27,246 nt of DNA from CAZNFR01 sp964572225 (lineage in GTDB: Bacteria; Bacteroidota; Bacteroidia; Bacteroidales; GCA-2748055), in the NCBI GenBank assembly GCA_964572225.1, contig CAZNFR010000047.1:1-27246 (forward strand). Direction: 5' to 3'. Below the pieces are notes generated by a model. That model saw nothing but the letters and a program-made list of their open reading frames with translations. It ran no database searches and was not told the origin of the DNA. Shown piece after piece: positions 17,449-25,474 of the stretch. A program made the translations under genes and the position numbers. The stretch's first letter is position 1. Each line of letters starts with the position of its first letter.

Positions 17449-18001
17449 ACTCATCATCATAGGAGGTTCGGCCGGCAGTTTCAGGATTGTTAAGGATATA
17501 CTCACTTCACTCCCTGCAGAATACACCATCCCCCTGATCATCTGCCTTCACCGGCTCAGGGATGCGCGGAAGGGTTTTCTGGAAGCCCTGGAGCTAAAGT
17601 CCCGCTTTCCCGTAAAGGAACCCAGAGATAAGGAAAAAATACAGCCAGGTACCGCCTACCTGGCTCCTGCCAATTATCACCTTATGATTGAATATGGGTA
17701 TTACTTTTCCCTCTCGGTAGTTGAGCCGATAAATCACAGTAGGCCTGCGATTGATGTAGTTATGGAAACCGCAGCTGCGGTTTTTCGTTCAAAAGCAGTG
17801 GGAGTGTTATTATCGGGAGCGAATATGGATGGTTCGGCAGGCATGAAAAAGATACATGAGCAGGGTGGCAAAACCGTGGTCCAGGATCCTGAAACGGCCG
17901 AGATCAGAACCATGCCCGATGCGGCAATAAAACTTTTCCGGCCCGGACTGATCAGCGATACGGAGGGGATCATTGAATTTATTCTTAATTTAGGAAAATA
18001 A
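17441..18001 (+). CDS. cheB: Stand-alone CheB-type protein-glutamate methylesterase
   Basis: A 186-residue CheB catalytic domain without the usual N-terminal receiver. The catalytic triad is visible: Ser10 in IIGGSAGS, His37 in CLHRLRD and Asp130 in LLSGANMDGSAGM. Other family stretches are YLAPANYHLMIE, SRPAIDVVMETAA and VVQDPETAEIRTMPDAAI. It should remove methyl groups (or deamidate) where CheR adds them, but without a receiver it is not regulated by CheA phosphorylation in the normal way. The frame is open upstream to 17318. I chose the TTG at 17441 because the CheB fold starts right there (NKLIIIGGSAGS) and an AGAAGAG stretch precedes it; the gene then overlaps its neighbour by 8 nt. A start further upstream would add about 41 residues that do not look like CheB. 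Confidence 0.88.
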   Translation: MNKLIIIGGSAGSFRIVKDILTSLPAEYTIPLIICLHRLRDARKGFLEALELKSRFPVKEPRDKEKIQPGTAYLAPANYHLMIEYGYYFSLSVVEPINHSRPAIDVVMETAAAVFRSKAVGVLLSGANMDGSAGMKKIHEQGGKTVVQDPETAEIRTMPDAAIKLFRPGLISDTEGIIEFILNLGK

Positions 18002-18004
18002 AGT

Positions 18005-18748
18005 TTGAAGAAAACCAGAATTATACTATACCTGTTCATTTTTCTTTTGGTCCAGCTTGTGGTCTGGCTGCTTGCCCGGAACGCTTACCGGGGATCAGCT
18101 GTTCATCCGGTTTTTACAGTAGCTCTTCAGTTAGCGGGGATCCTGCTTTTTATTCTGGCAACCCGGCAATCGCACAGGAAGGGAACTCACCTCGACCCCA
18201 AAGAAACTGTTGAATCCCCTTCTATTGCCGGTCCTTCCGATAAGCAACCCTTAACCAAGTCGCCGGCTCCGGGCGATCCGTATTCGGATAAGTTTCTGTC
18301 CGGACTCGACAGGAAGAGGAGTCCTAAAACTTTCGGGGATCAGCTGATCCGGAACCTCTCTTCCGGACTTGAGATTATGGAGGCTGTTTTTTACTGTCGT
18401 GAGAGGGAGGATTCATTCAAAGCCCTGAGTGTATATGCCATTGAGGATGCAGATAAAGTAGCCGGATTCAAAACCGGAGAGGCACTGACCGGTCAGGCTG
18501 TGAAGAATACGGAAATGACCGTGATTAGTGAAATACCACCCGATCAAAGAAAGGTTTTTTCCGGACTTGGATCTTCCAAACCTATGCATCTGTATCTGAT
18601 TCCGCTCAACAATGAAAAAGTTCCGGTAGGATTGCTTGAGTTTGGTACTTTTCGGGAAGTATCACAGGAGAACCTCGCCGGATTAAAAAATTTTATGACG
18701 GAAGGTGGAACCCTACTTGGCAAACTGTTACAACCAGGAAATGGATAG
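18005..18748 (+). CDS. Membrane protein with C-terminal GAF-like domain
   Basis: A 247-residue protein starting with TTG (18005), 3 nt after the CheB stop. Two membrane helices (~5-24, IILYLFIFLLVQLVVWLLA, and ~34-53) are followed by a proline- and serine-rich linker (~60-100) and a GAF-like domain (~110-245). The GAF part is a weaker copy of those in the two larger sensor proteins: GEALTGQAV replaces GEGLAGTC/GEGLVGQC, ISEIPPDQRKVFSGLG replaces the IPEDY...SGLG stretch, and VGLLEFGTFREVSQENL ends it. It has no PAS or output domain. Its stop overlaps the phosphatase start by 8 nt, which implies translational coupling. It probably forms mixed complexes with one of the GAF-PAS proteins; the ligand is unknown. 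Confidence 0.75.
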   Translation: MKKTRIILYLFIFLLVQLVVWLLARNAYRGSAVHPVFTVALQLAGILLFILATRQSHRKGTHLDPKETVESPSIAGPSDKQPLTKSPAPGDPYSDKFLSGLDRKRSPKTFGDQLIRNLSSGLEIMEAVFYCREREDSFKALSVYAIEDADKVAGFKTGEALTGQAVKNTEMTVISEIPPDQRKVFSGLGSSKPMHLYLIPLNNEKVPVGLLEFGTFREVSQENLAGLKNFMTEGGTLLGKLLQPGNG

Positions 18749-21356
18749 AAGTCGCAAAAATACCGTTCATGGATCTGTCAAAGATCTGCTCCTGCCGGTT
18801 TTTATTGCGGGCGGATTAATTCTTCTGTTCCTTCTCTGGGCCCTGGTGATATCCGGATTGAACCTGGTTTTTAATCTTCGCACTCTGGCTGAGATCCATA
18901 CACACCCGGCAGTCTGGTTTGCCGAAGTTTTAATTCTGACCGGGATGATGATCATTTACCGTGGGTACCGGAAAAACCAGCTAAGGCTAAAGCAGCTCGA
19001 AGAAGATATCCGTTCCGGGGAAGAACTTTTTGAACTTAATATCCGGATCACCGAGAGCCTGATCCGCGAGGATTTCGATGAAGCAAGTCAACTCCTTGAG
19101 GGTGATGATAAACTCGGGGAGTCCCTTCAGCAGTTATCCCTGATCATGAAAGCAGGCAAGAGAAAGGAAGAGGAGGAATACTTCATAACCGAAGGGAAGA
19201 ATATGATTTCAAGGATACTCAGGCTACATAACGATGTTGGGCAGCTTGCAGACGAAGTGTTGAGAAACCTGACGCGCTATCTTAGCATGGAACAGGGAGC
19301 CCTCTATCTCTATGATGAAGAAAGCAACAGTCTGACCTGCGTTTCCACCTATGCCTATAACCGGAATAAGGTGAGAGACCAGATTTTCCGTATGGGCGAG
19401 GGACTGGTGGGGCAGTGTGCTTTCGAAAAGGATTTTGTTTACCGGACGGAGATACCGGAGGATTATGTGACATTCACCTCGGGAATCCTGGGCGACAGGA
19501 AACCTTCGAGTATTCTTCTGGTACCCCTGCTTAATGAGGAAAGCCTACAGGGAGTGGTTGAGTTTGCCAGTATACGCAAAAAAATTCCCAAACTCCATAT
19601 ACAGTTTCTGCTTGAACTGGGAGAAGTGATTGGGAAAACCCTTCATAATCTCAGAATGAACAGCAATACCCGCAGGCTGCTGGAGGAGTCACGCAGGCTC
19701 ACCGAAGAGTTGAAAAGAAACGAGGCCGAATTGAGGGATAGTGCTGAGATGATGAAGAAAACCCAGCTGGAGCTGGAAAGGTCCAACAAACAGATGGAAA
19801 TGAAAATGCAGGATGCTGAGAATATCCGGAAACGGTTATACCAGCTGCTGCAGAATGCCTCAGAGGTGATCAGCATTTATGATCGTGAGGGAAGAATGAA
19901 ATGGGTGAGTCCCTCGGTTAACCATATACTGGGCTATTCCCCCGAAGAAATGATGGAAGGGAAGGATACCGAAAGGATCAACCATACCGATACCGCGAAA
20001 TATCATGCTCTGATACAGGATACCCTGGAAGGGAAGAACGAAGGAAGGAAGGTCCAGTATTCCTTTATCCGGAAGGAAGGGGAGATGATCTACCTGGAAT
20101 CTACTGCCCGTAACCTTTTGAATGATCCGGCCATACAGGGGATCATTGTAAACTCAAGAGACATAACCGAGATGAAAAGGGCTGAGAGGGAGGAAAGACT
20201 CCGCACCCGGATGCAGTCCCTATCGGAGAATTCCATGGACATGATCATGAGGATGAGCACGAACGGGTTTATCTATTATGCCAATCCGGTGGTGGAGGAA
20301 TATGTTTCCATGGATGCGGAGCAGCTGAACAATCAGAACATCTCCGATCTGAAGTTTAATTCAGCCCTGCATGATTATCTCACTTCAACCCTGAAAATTA
20401 TACGTGAGAATCCGGTCAAGAACAATCAGGAAATCGTTATCGGGGTCTCTAAAGGGAAAAAAATTACCGAACGGATCATTAGCATAGATGCCATTCCTGA
20501 GTTTAACGGGAAAGAGCTGGAAACGGTGCTTTTTGTCGGACACGACATCACCGAGATGAAGTCTATCGAAAAAGAGGTGAAGGAGAAGAACAAGAATATT
20601 GAAGACAGTATCAATTATGCGGAAAAGATACAGTCATCCCTGCTCCCAGAAATAGAGATGATACAGTCGACCCTCACCCGCAGCTTTGTTTTCTACAAAC
20701 CCAGGGATGTGATATCGGGCGATTTTCCATGGTTCTACACCAACGGGGAGGATATTTTTATTGCTGCGGTCGACTGTACCGGGCATGGGGTTCCGGGTTC
20801 TCTGCTTTCCTTTATCGCCTTTTTCCTGCTCAAGGATGTGGTCTCCAAGTCGGGCGACCTGGATGCCGGACAGATCTGTGATATTCTGAATGAGCAGTTT
20901 CTGGATACCTTGAAACAGAACACGGGCAAATCGGATTCCCGCGACGGACTCGATATTGCTTTTTGTAAGATCAACCTGGAGAAGAAACTTTTACAGTTTG
21001 CCGGAGCACACAGGCCCCTTTACCATCTGAACAAAGGAGAGCTTATGGAGTACAAAGGAAACCGGAAGGCTGTTGGCGGACTCCAGCTTCTCCGGAAGGC
21101 AGATGAAAATTTTGTGAACTATGATATCCCGGTGAGTTCGGGAGACCGGATATTTTTCTTTACCGACGGACTTACGGACCAGCTTGGGGGACCCCACGGG
21201 AGGAAGTATTCTCCGGCGAGGGTGAGGGAAAAGATACTTGAAAATCAGTCGTTTACTATGAAGCAGTACCATCAACTCTTTGAGAGCGAGTTTGAAGAGT
21301 GGAAGCAGGGATTCCGGCAGCTTGACGATGTGCTGATGATAGGGATTGAATTCTGA
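18741..21356 (+). CDS. Membrane GAF-PAS-PAS-SpoIIE/PP2C serine phosphatase, SiaA-like
   Basis: An 871-residue sensor phosphatase. Two membrane helices (~15-37 and ~57-75) lead to a GAF domain (~175-315: MGEGLVGQC, IPEDYVTFTSGILG), a coiled coil (~315-370), two PAS domains (~375-490, with WVSPSVNHILGYSPEEM, and ~495-615) and a coiled coil. The C-terminal SpoIIE-type PP2C domain has metal-binding aspartates at 661 (VISGDF), 678 (VDCTGHGVPGSLLS), 809 (FFTDGLTD) and 862/863 (LDDVLMIG), so it should be active. In Pseudomonas, SiaA has this type of phosphatase domain and dephosphorylates SiaC; here the kinase and SiaC homologues follow directly, so the same role is likely. The sensor half differs from SiaA (GAF/PAS inside the cell, no large periplasmic domain). 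The start at 18741 is chosen for its AGGAA just upstream; the frame is open to 18705. Confidence 0.92.
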   Translation: MDRSRKNTVHGSVKDLLLPVFIAGGLILLFLLWALVISGLNLVFNLRTLAEIHTHPAVWFAEVLILTGMMIIYRGYRKNQLRLKQLEEDIRSGEELFELNIRITESLIREDFDEASQLLEGDDKLGESLQQLSLIMKAGKRKEEEEYFITEGKNMISRILRLHNDVGQLADEVLRNLTRYLSMEQGALYLYDEESNSLTCVSTYAYNRNKVRDQIFRMGEGLVGQCAFEKDFVYRTEIPEDYVTFTSGILGDRKPSSILLVPLLNEESLQGVVEFASIRKKIPKLHIQFLLELGEVIGKTLHNLRMNSNTRRLLEESRRLTEELKRNEAELRDSAEMMKKTQLELERSNKQMEMKMQDAENIRKRLYQLLQNASEVISIYDREGRMKWVSPSVNHILGYSPEEMMEGKDTERINHTDTAKYHALIQDTLEGKNEGRKVQYSFIRKEGEMIYLESTARNLLNDPAIQGIIVNSRDITEMKRAEREERLRTRMQSLSENSMDMIMRMSTNGFIYYANPVVEEYVSMDAEQLNNQNISDLKFNSALHDYLTSTLKIIRENPVKNNQEIVIGVSKGKKITERIISIDAIPEFNGKELETVLFVGHDITEMKSIEKEVKEKNKNIEDSINYAEKIQSSLLPEIEMIQSTLTRSFVFYKPRDVISGDFPWFYTNGEDIFIAAVDCTGHGVPGSLLSFIAFFLLKDVVSKSGDLDAGQICDILNEQFLDTLKQNTGKSDSRDGLDIAFCKINLEKKLLQFAGAHRPLYHLNKGELMEYKGNRKAVGGLQLLRKADENFVNYDIPVSSGDRIFFFTDGLTDQLGGPHGRKYSPARVREKILENQSFTMKQYHQLFESEFEEWKQGFRQLDDVLMIGIEF

Positions 21357-21424
21357 GGAGGAAAATCATACACTGATAAACTTTTTAGACCGGCATGCGT
21401 ACATAAAAAAGCATCTTTAAAAAA

Positions 21425-22000
21425 ATGACGAAGATCAACGCCCGGAAAGGATTTCTCGAATTTGTCTACGACTTCTATACCAACATGATGGAGTATGATG
21501 TTTCCATTGCGTATGAAGGAAGCATCAATCATCAGATCATGAAGGCCTTTACCACGGTATGTTGGGGTAATATGTCCGAGAAGGCGGAAAGTGAGCTGGT
21601 GAGAAAAAGGGTGTATCATGTGATGGTGGAGTGCCTTCAGAACATTGCCAAGCATGCCTTCGCACAGAAGAATGTGAGTGAGGCAGAGAAGAGTCATGGC
21701 ATTGTCATGGTTTCCAATAATACCCGTTTCTATCAGGTGACCACAGGAAACCTCATAATGCTGGAGGAAACGGAAAAGCTGAAAAAGTTTATTGATAAGA
21801 TAAACTCTTTGGACAGGGATAGTCTGAACCGGATGTATAAAAAACAATTACAGGAAGGAAGCCTGTCGAATAAAGGGGGAGCGGGGCTCGGGTTTATTGA
21901 TATCAAACGGAAGACGGGAGAGAATTTAAAGTATGATTTTTTGCCGGTGGATGATAACAATGCATTTTTTCTGCTGACCGCAACCATTAACCGATTTTAA
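21425..22000 (+). CDS. siaB: SiaB-type GHKL protein kinase (DUF6272)
   Basis: A 191-residue protein of the SiaB family, relatives of anti-sigma-factor serine kinases. The ATP-binding signs are the N box YHVMVECLQNIAKHAF (Glu69, Asn73, Lys76-His77) and the glycine-rich lid GGAGLGFIDI (151-160). The N-terminal EGSINHQIMKAF is also typical. Known from Pseudomonas: SiaB phosphorylates SiaC, and SiaA reverses this. Position fits exactly: phosphatase upstream, SiaC homologue 12 nt downstream. The 68-nt gap before it is the largest inside the operon and contains no gene and no clear terminator. Family assignment comes from motif recognition and context. Confidence 0.9.
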   Translation: MTKINARKGFLEFVYDFYTNMMEYDVSIAYEGSINHQIMKAFTTVCWGNMSEKAESELVRKRVYHVMVECLQNIAKHAFAQKNVSEAEKSHGIVMVSNNTRFYQVTTGNLIMLEETEKLKKFIDKINSLDRDSLNRMYKKQLQEGSLSNKGGAGLGFIDIKRKTGENLKYDFLPVDDNNAFFLLTATINRF

Positions 22001-22012
22001 CCTTACCAAGCT

Positions 22013-22396
22013 ATGGAATCACTGCACATAAAAGGAACGGAGGACAGTCCTGAAATTTTTCTGGATCCCGGGACAAAACAATTCGTGATCAGCGGGAAAT
22101 CCCTGCCGGAGGATGTTAGCAGTTTCTATGCCCCGGTTCTTACCTGGCTGGAGGGCTATACTTCGGAGGCATTGGATTCCACGCTGATCGATATCCGCCT
22201 TAGCTATTTTAATACCGCTTCCTCCAAGCTGTTACTCGATATTTTTCTGGTGCTGGAAGAGATCCGCAAACAGGGCAAGGAGGTGGTGATCCGCTGGCAT
22301 TATCCGGAGTACGATGAGGATCTGAAAGATGCAGGGATTGAATACAGTGAGATGGTTGAACTTGATTTTGAATATATACTGGATCCTCTCCGGTAG
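22013..22396 (+). CDS. siaC: SiaC-type regulatory phosphoprotein (DUF1987)
   Basis: A 127-residue protein of the DUF1987/SiaC family, a STAS-like fold. Family stretches are TEDSPEIFLDPGTKQFVISG, SFYAPVLTWLEGY and the core IRLSYFNTASSKLLLDIF. The threonine in YFNT is residue 68, the position and context of the Thr68 that SiaB phosphorylates in Pseudomonas aeruginosa SiaC. When unphosphorylated, that protein binds and activates the diguanylate cyclase SiaD. No cyclase gene lies in this window; the next gene, 15 nt on, encodes a TerB-ABC transporter, so the partner of this SiaC is probably different or encoded elsewhere. Full length for the family. Confidence 0.93.
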   Translation: MESLHIKGTEDSPEIFLDPGTKQFVISGKSLPEDVSSFYAPVLTWLEGYTSEALDSTLIDIRLSYFNTASSKLLLDIFLVLEEIRKQGKEVVIRWHYPEYDEDLKDAGIEYSEMVELDFEYILDPLR

Positions 22397-22411
22397 AATT
22401 AGCCTTCCAAT

Positions 22412-25400
22412 ATGAGTGAAGAAATACTCAGGGCCCTGATGCAGCTATTTGCTTTGATCACCAAACAGGATGGGGGTCTGGAGGAAAGTGAGAAGGAGTA
22501 TGTGCTTCACTTTTTGCGTTCACAACTGGGTGATGAAGGAGTTGATGAATACTACCAGCTCTTTCTTGAAGCGGCTGCCGCAGGCAGTGCACCCCGGCCC
22601 GAAAGAAACAAACTTACCCCCATGCTTGATTCGGTCAGAACCCTCAGTGTCTGTAAGCGGATCAACAAAACCCTGGAACAACGGCAGAAATACATTGTTA
22701 TCCTGAGGCTTCTGGAGCTGGTGGCTTCGAATGGAGAACTGTCCGAACAAAGGCATTCGATTCTCGAAACGGCTGCCGGAATTTTCAATATCTCCGCTGG
22801 CGAGCTAAAATCGGCCGAGTATTTTGTGACTCTCAAAGGAGAAGCAGGGACAGAATTGAGCGATAAGCTTGTGAGTTTCGGTCATCGCAAAGGCTTTCTT
22901 CCCTTCGAAGGAAAATCGGATCAGGCTGAATTTCATTTCCTCCGCATCCCTTCCCAGGAGCTCTATTTTATGAGATATACCGGAAGCGATGAGGTAAACC
23001 TGAACGGACTTGCCATCCACCAGAGCGCCATATATATTTTTCCCAAGGGGGGAGCTGTGCGTACCTCGACCGGACAGCCTTTTTATTACAGCGATCTCTC
23101 GGGCCGGTTTTTAGAGAAGGAAGGAGCACCCAGGCTCAGTTTCCAGGCCCTGAATCTTTCCTACCGTTTTAAGAATGGGGTTACCGGACTAAGAAACATT
23201 TCCTTTACCGCCGGACAGGGGAATCTGGTCGGCATCATGGGTTCCAGCGGCTCCGGAAAGACCACCCTGATGAATGTACTTTCCGGAATTGAAAAGCCTT
23301 TCGGGGGGAGTGTCAGTGTAAACGGGATGAATGTGCATACCGGTCATGAGGCCCTGGAGGGAGTGATGGGTTATATACCTCAGGATGATCTCCTGATTGA
23401 GGATCTGACGGTTTTTGAAAATATATGGTATAATGCAAGGCTTTGTTTCCGGGACCTTTCACCCGAGGAGATCCGGAGCCGGTCAAACGAAATACTGGGC
23501 AATCTCGGACTGGATACCATCAGGGATCTCAAGGTGGGATCGGTCTTTAACAAGACCATTAGCGGCGGACAAAGGAAAAGGTTGAATATTGCCCTGGAGC
23601 TGATCCGGGAACCCTCCATCCTGTTTGTGGATGAGCCCACCTCGGGACTATCTTCCCGGGATTCGGAGAATGTGATGGACCTTCTGCGGGAGCTTAGCCT
23701 GAAAGGGAAACTGGTGTTTGTGGTAATCCACCAGCCCTCTTCCGAGCTTTTCAAAATGTTCGACCAGGTGGTGATCCTGGATCAGGGAGGATACATGGTA
23801 TACTTTGGAAACCCGGTGGAGTCGGTAATCTGGTTTAAGAAGATTGATGAACAGATCCATGCCGACCGGGGTGAGTGTCCGACCTGCGGAAACATTAATC
23901 CTGAGACTATTTTTAATATCCTGGAAGCCCGGGTCCTGGATGAATACGGAAACTATACCAACCAGCGCAAGTTATCGCCCGAAAAATGGGAAAGTCTTTT
24001 CCGGGAGCACAGACAGGATTTGGAGAGGGTGAGGGTAAAGGAAACCCCGCCCAAAAATCTTACCCGACCATCCTGGTTGGAGCAGGTAAAAGTTTTCCTT
24101 TCAAGGGATGTAAAATCCAAGATCCGTAACCACCAGTATATGAGGATCAGTCTGCTCGAAGCCCCTCTGCTGGGTTTTATCCTCGCCTATATTATCCGGT
24201 ATGTGTCAGACCCTTCCACAGGACAGTATGTATTCAGGGAGAACGACAACATTCCGGTTTATATATTCATGGCGGTGATTGTAGCGGTATTCCTCGGACT
24301 CACCATCAGTGCAGAGGAAATATTCAGAGACCGTCGTATCCTCCGGAGGGAGAGGTTCCTGAACCTGAGCCGTTCGGCTTATCTCCTGTCAAAAACCCTG
24401 GTGCTTTTTGGGATTTCGGCCATTCAGGCTCTGCTTTTTGTGCTGGTGGCCAATAATATTCTTGAAATAAGGATGATGGGGACCCACTACTTTTTTGCGT
24501 TGTTTTCGGTGGCTGCATGCTCCAACATGCTCGGACTCAATATCTCTTCTTCCTTTAATTCGGCCGTCACCATTTACATTGTCATTCCCCTCATCATTAT
24601 CCCTATGATGGTGTTGAGCGGGGCCATGTTCAGCTTTGAGAAGCTCAACAGCACCATCAGCCGGGTGGACAAGGTGCCGGTGATCGCGGAGATCATGCCG
24701 ACCAAATGGGCCTATGAGGCGCTCATGGTCCATCAGTTTATGAAGAATCCCTACCAGGTGAATTTTTATGATCTGGACAAGGAGATCGTCAATTCGGATT
24801 TCATGATATCATGGGAGATACCGGAGCTGGAAGAAAGGCTGAACCGGATAAGGGAGGGGATCCTTAATGAGGAATTTCCTGCACAGGATGATACCGAATT
24901 AAAGATACTCAGGAACGAGGTACTTGAGGAGGCAGCCCGCAGCCGACAGTTGGTTCGACCAATGGCAGCGACCTTTCAGCCTAAGGAATTGGGCCTTGAC
25001 AGCCTGAGGAAAGTGGAAGCATTTCTGGAGGGACTGAAGGAGGAGTACCTGGAGGTATTCAGGATTAACAGCCAGTCCAGGAATAACAAGGTGAAAAACC
25101 TGATCCGGGAAAGGGAGAGTACTTATTTCCGGTACCTTAACGATTATCATAATGAGAGTCTGGCAGACCGTGTGCGGAAAATCTATGAGAAGCAGAAGCT
25201 GGTGGAGTACGATGACCATTTGGTGAGGTTGATCGATCCGGTCTATCTGGATCCTGTGCCGGATCACATGCTGGATTTCAGAAGCCAGCTTTTTGCTCCC
25301 CGGAAGTTTTTTGCAGGGAGGTATTACTACAGCTATAATTTCAACATGGTTATTATCTGGATGATCACACTATTCCTCTATGTCACGCTTTATTTCGATC

Positions 25401-25474
25401 TGCTGCGAAGGGTGGTGAACCGGAGTTACCCGTTGATAAAAAGCCTGAAAAGAAATGCGGATGCTAAGGGCTAA
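22412..25474 (+). CDS. ABCG-type ABC transporter with N-terminal TerB-like domain
   Basis: A 1020-residue fused transporter. Residues 1-140 are helical and resemble TerB (LMQLFALITKQDGGLEESEKEY). A beta-rich segment follows (~165-235). The ATPase has Walker A GSSGSGKTT (277-285), Q loop YIPQDD (Gln324), signature ISGGQ (383-387), Walker B ILFVDEP (403-409) and switch His440 with HQPSSE. This order (ATPase first, then membrane part) and the VFENIWYNARL and TSGLSS stretches are ABCG/White-like. A Cys pair, CPTC, is at 489-492. Membrane helices lie at about 580-598, 614-632, 658-681, 690-712, 715-738 and 975-1000. Between the fifth and sixth is a ~230-residue, largely charged helical extracytoplasmic domain, long for the family. 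It is probably an exporter or a mechanical envelope machine; the substrate is unknown. It overlaps the lipoprotein gene by 20 nt and follows siaC by 15 nt, suggesting regulation by the Sia circuit. Confidence 0.93.
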   Translation: MSEEILRALMQLFALITKQDGGLEESEKEYVLHFLRSQLGDEGVDEYYQLFLEAAAAGSAPRPERNKLTPMLDSVRTLSVCKRINKTLEQRQKYIVILRLLELVASNGELSEQRHSILETAAGIFNISAGELKSAEYFVTLKGEAGTELSDKLVSFGHRKGFLPFEGKSDQAEFHFLRIPSQELYFMRYTGSDEVNLNGLAIHQSAIYIFPKGGAVRTSTGQPFYYSDLSGRFLEKEGAPRLSFQALNLSYRFKNGVTGLRNISFTAGQGNLVGIMGSSGSGKTTLMNVLSGIEKPFGGSVSVNGMNVHTGHEALEGVMGYIPQDDLLIEDLTVFENIWYNARLCFRDLSPEEIRSRSNEILGNLGLDTIRDLKVGSVFNKTISGGQRKRLNIALELIREPSILFVDEPTSGLSSRDSENVMDLLRELSLKGKLVFVVIHQPSSELFKMFDQVVILDQGGYMVYFGNPVESVIWFKKIDEQIHADRGECPTCGNINPETIFNILEARVLDEYGNYTNQRKLSPEKWESLFREHRQDLERVRVKETPPKNLTRPSWLEQVKVFLSRDVKSKIRNHQYMRISLLEAPLLGFILAYIIRYVSDPSTGQYVFRENDNIPVYIFMAVIVAVFLGLTISAEEIFRDRRILRRERFLNLSRSAYLLSKTLVLFGISAIQALLFVLVANNILEIRMMGTHYFFALFSVAACSNMLGLNISSSFNSAVTIYIVIPLIIIPMMVLSGAMFSFEKLNSTISRVDKVPVIAEIMPTKWAYEALMVHQFMKNPYQVNFYDLDKEIVNSDFMISWEIPELEERLNRIREGILNEEFPAQDDTELKILRNEVLEEAARSRQLVRPMAATFQPKELGLDSLRKVEAFLEGLKEEYLEVFRINSQSRNNKVKNLIRERESTYFRYLNDYHNESLADRVRKIYEKQKLVEYDDHLVRLIDPVYLDPVPDHMLDFRSQLFAPRKFFAGRYYYSYNFNMVIIWMITLFLYVTLYFDLLRRVVNRSYPLIKSLKRNADAKG

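Noticed and set aside
21357..21424. Possible small gene or terminator in the 68-nt gap before siaB
   Set aside because: The only ATG frame stops after two codons, and no stable hairpin with a T tract is present.
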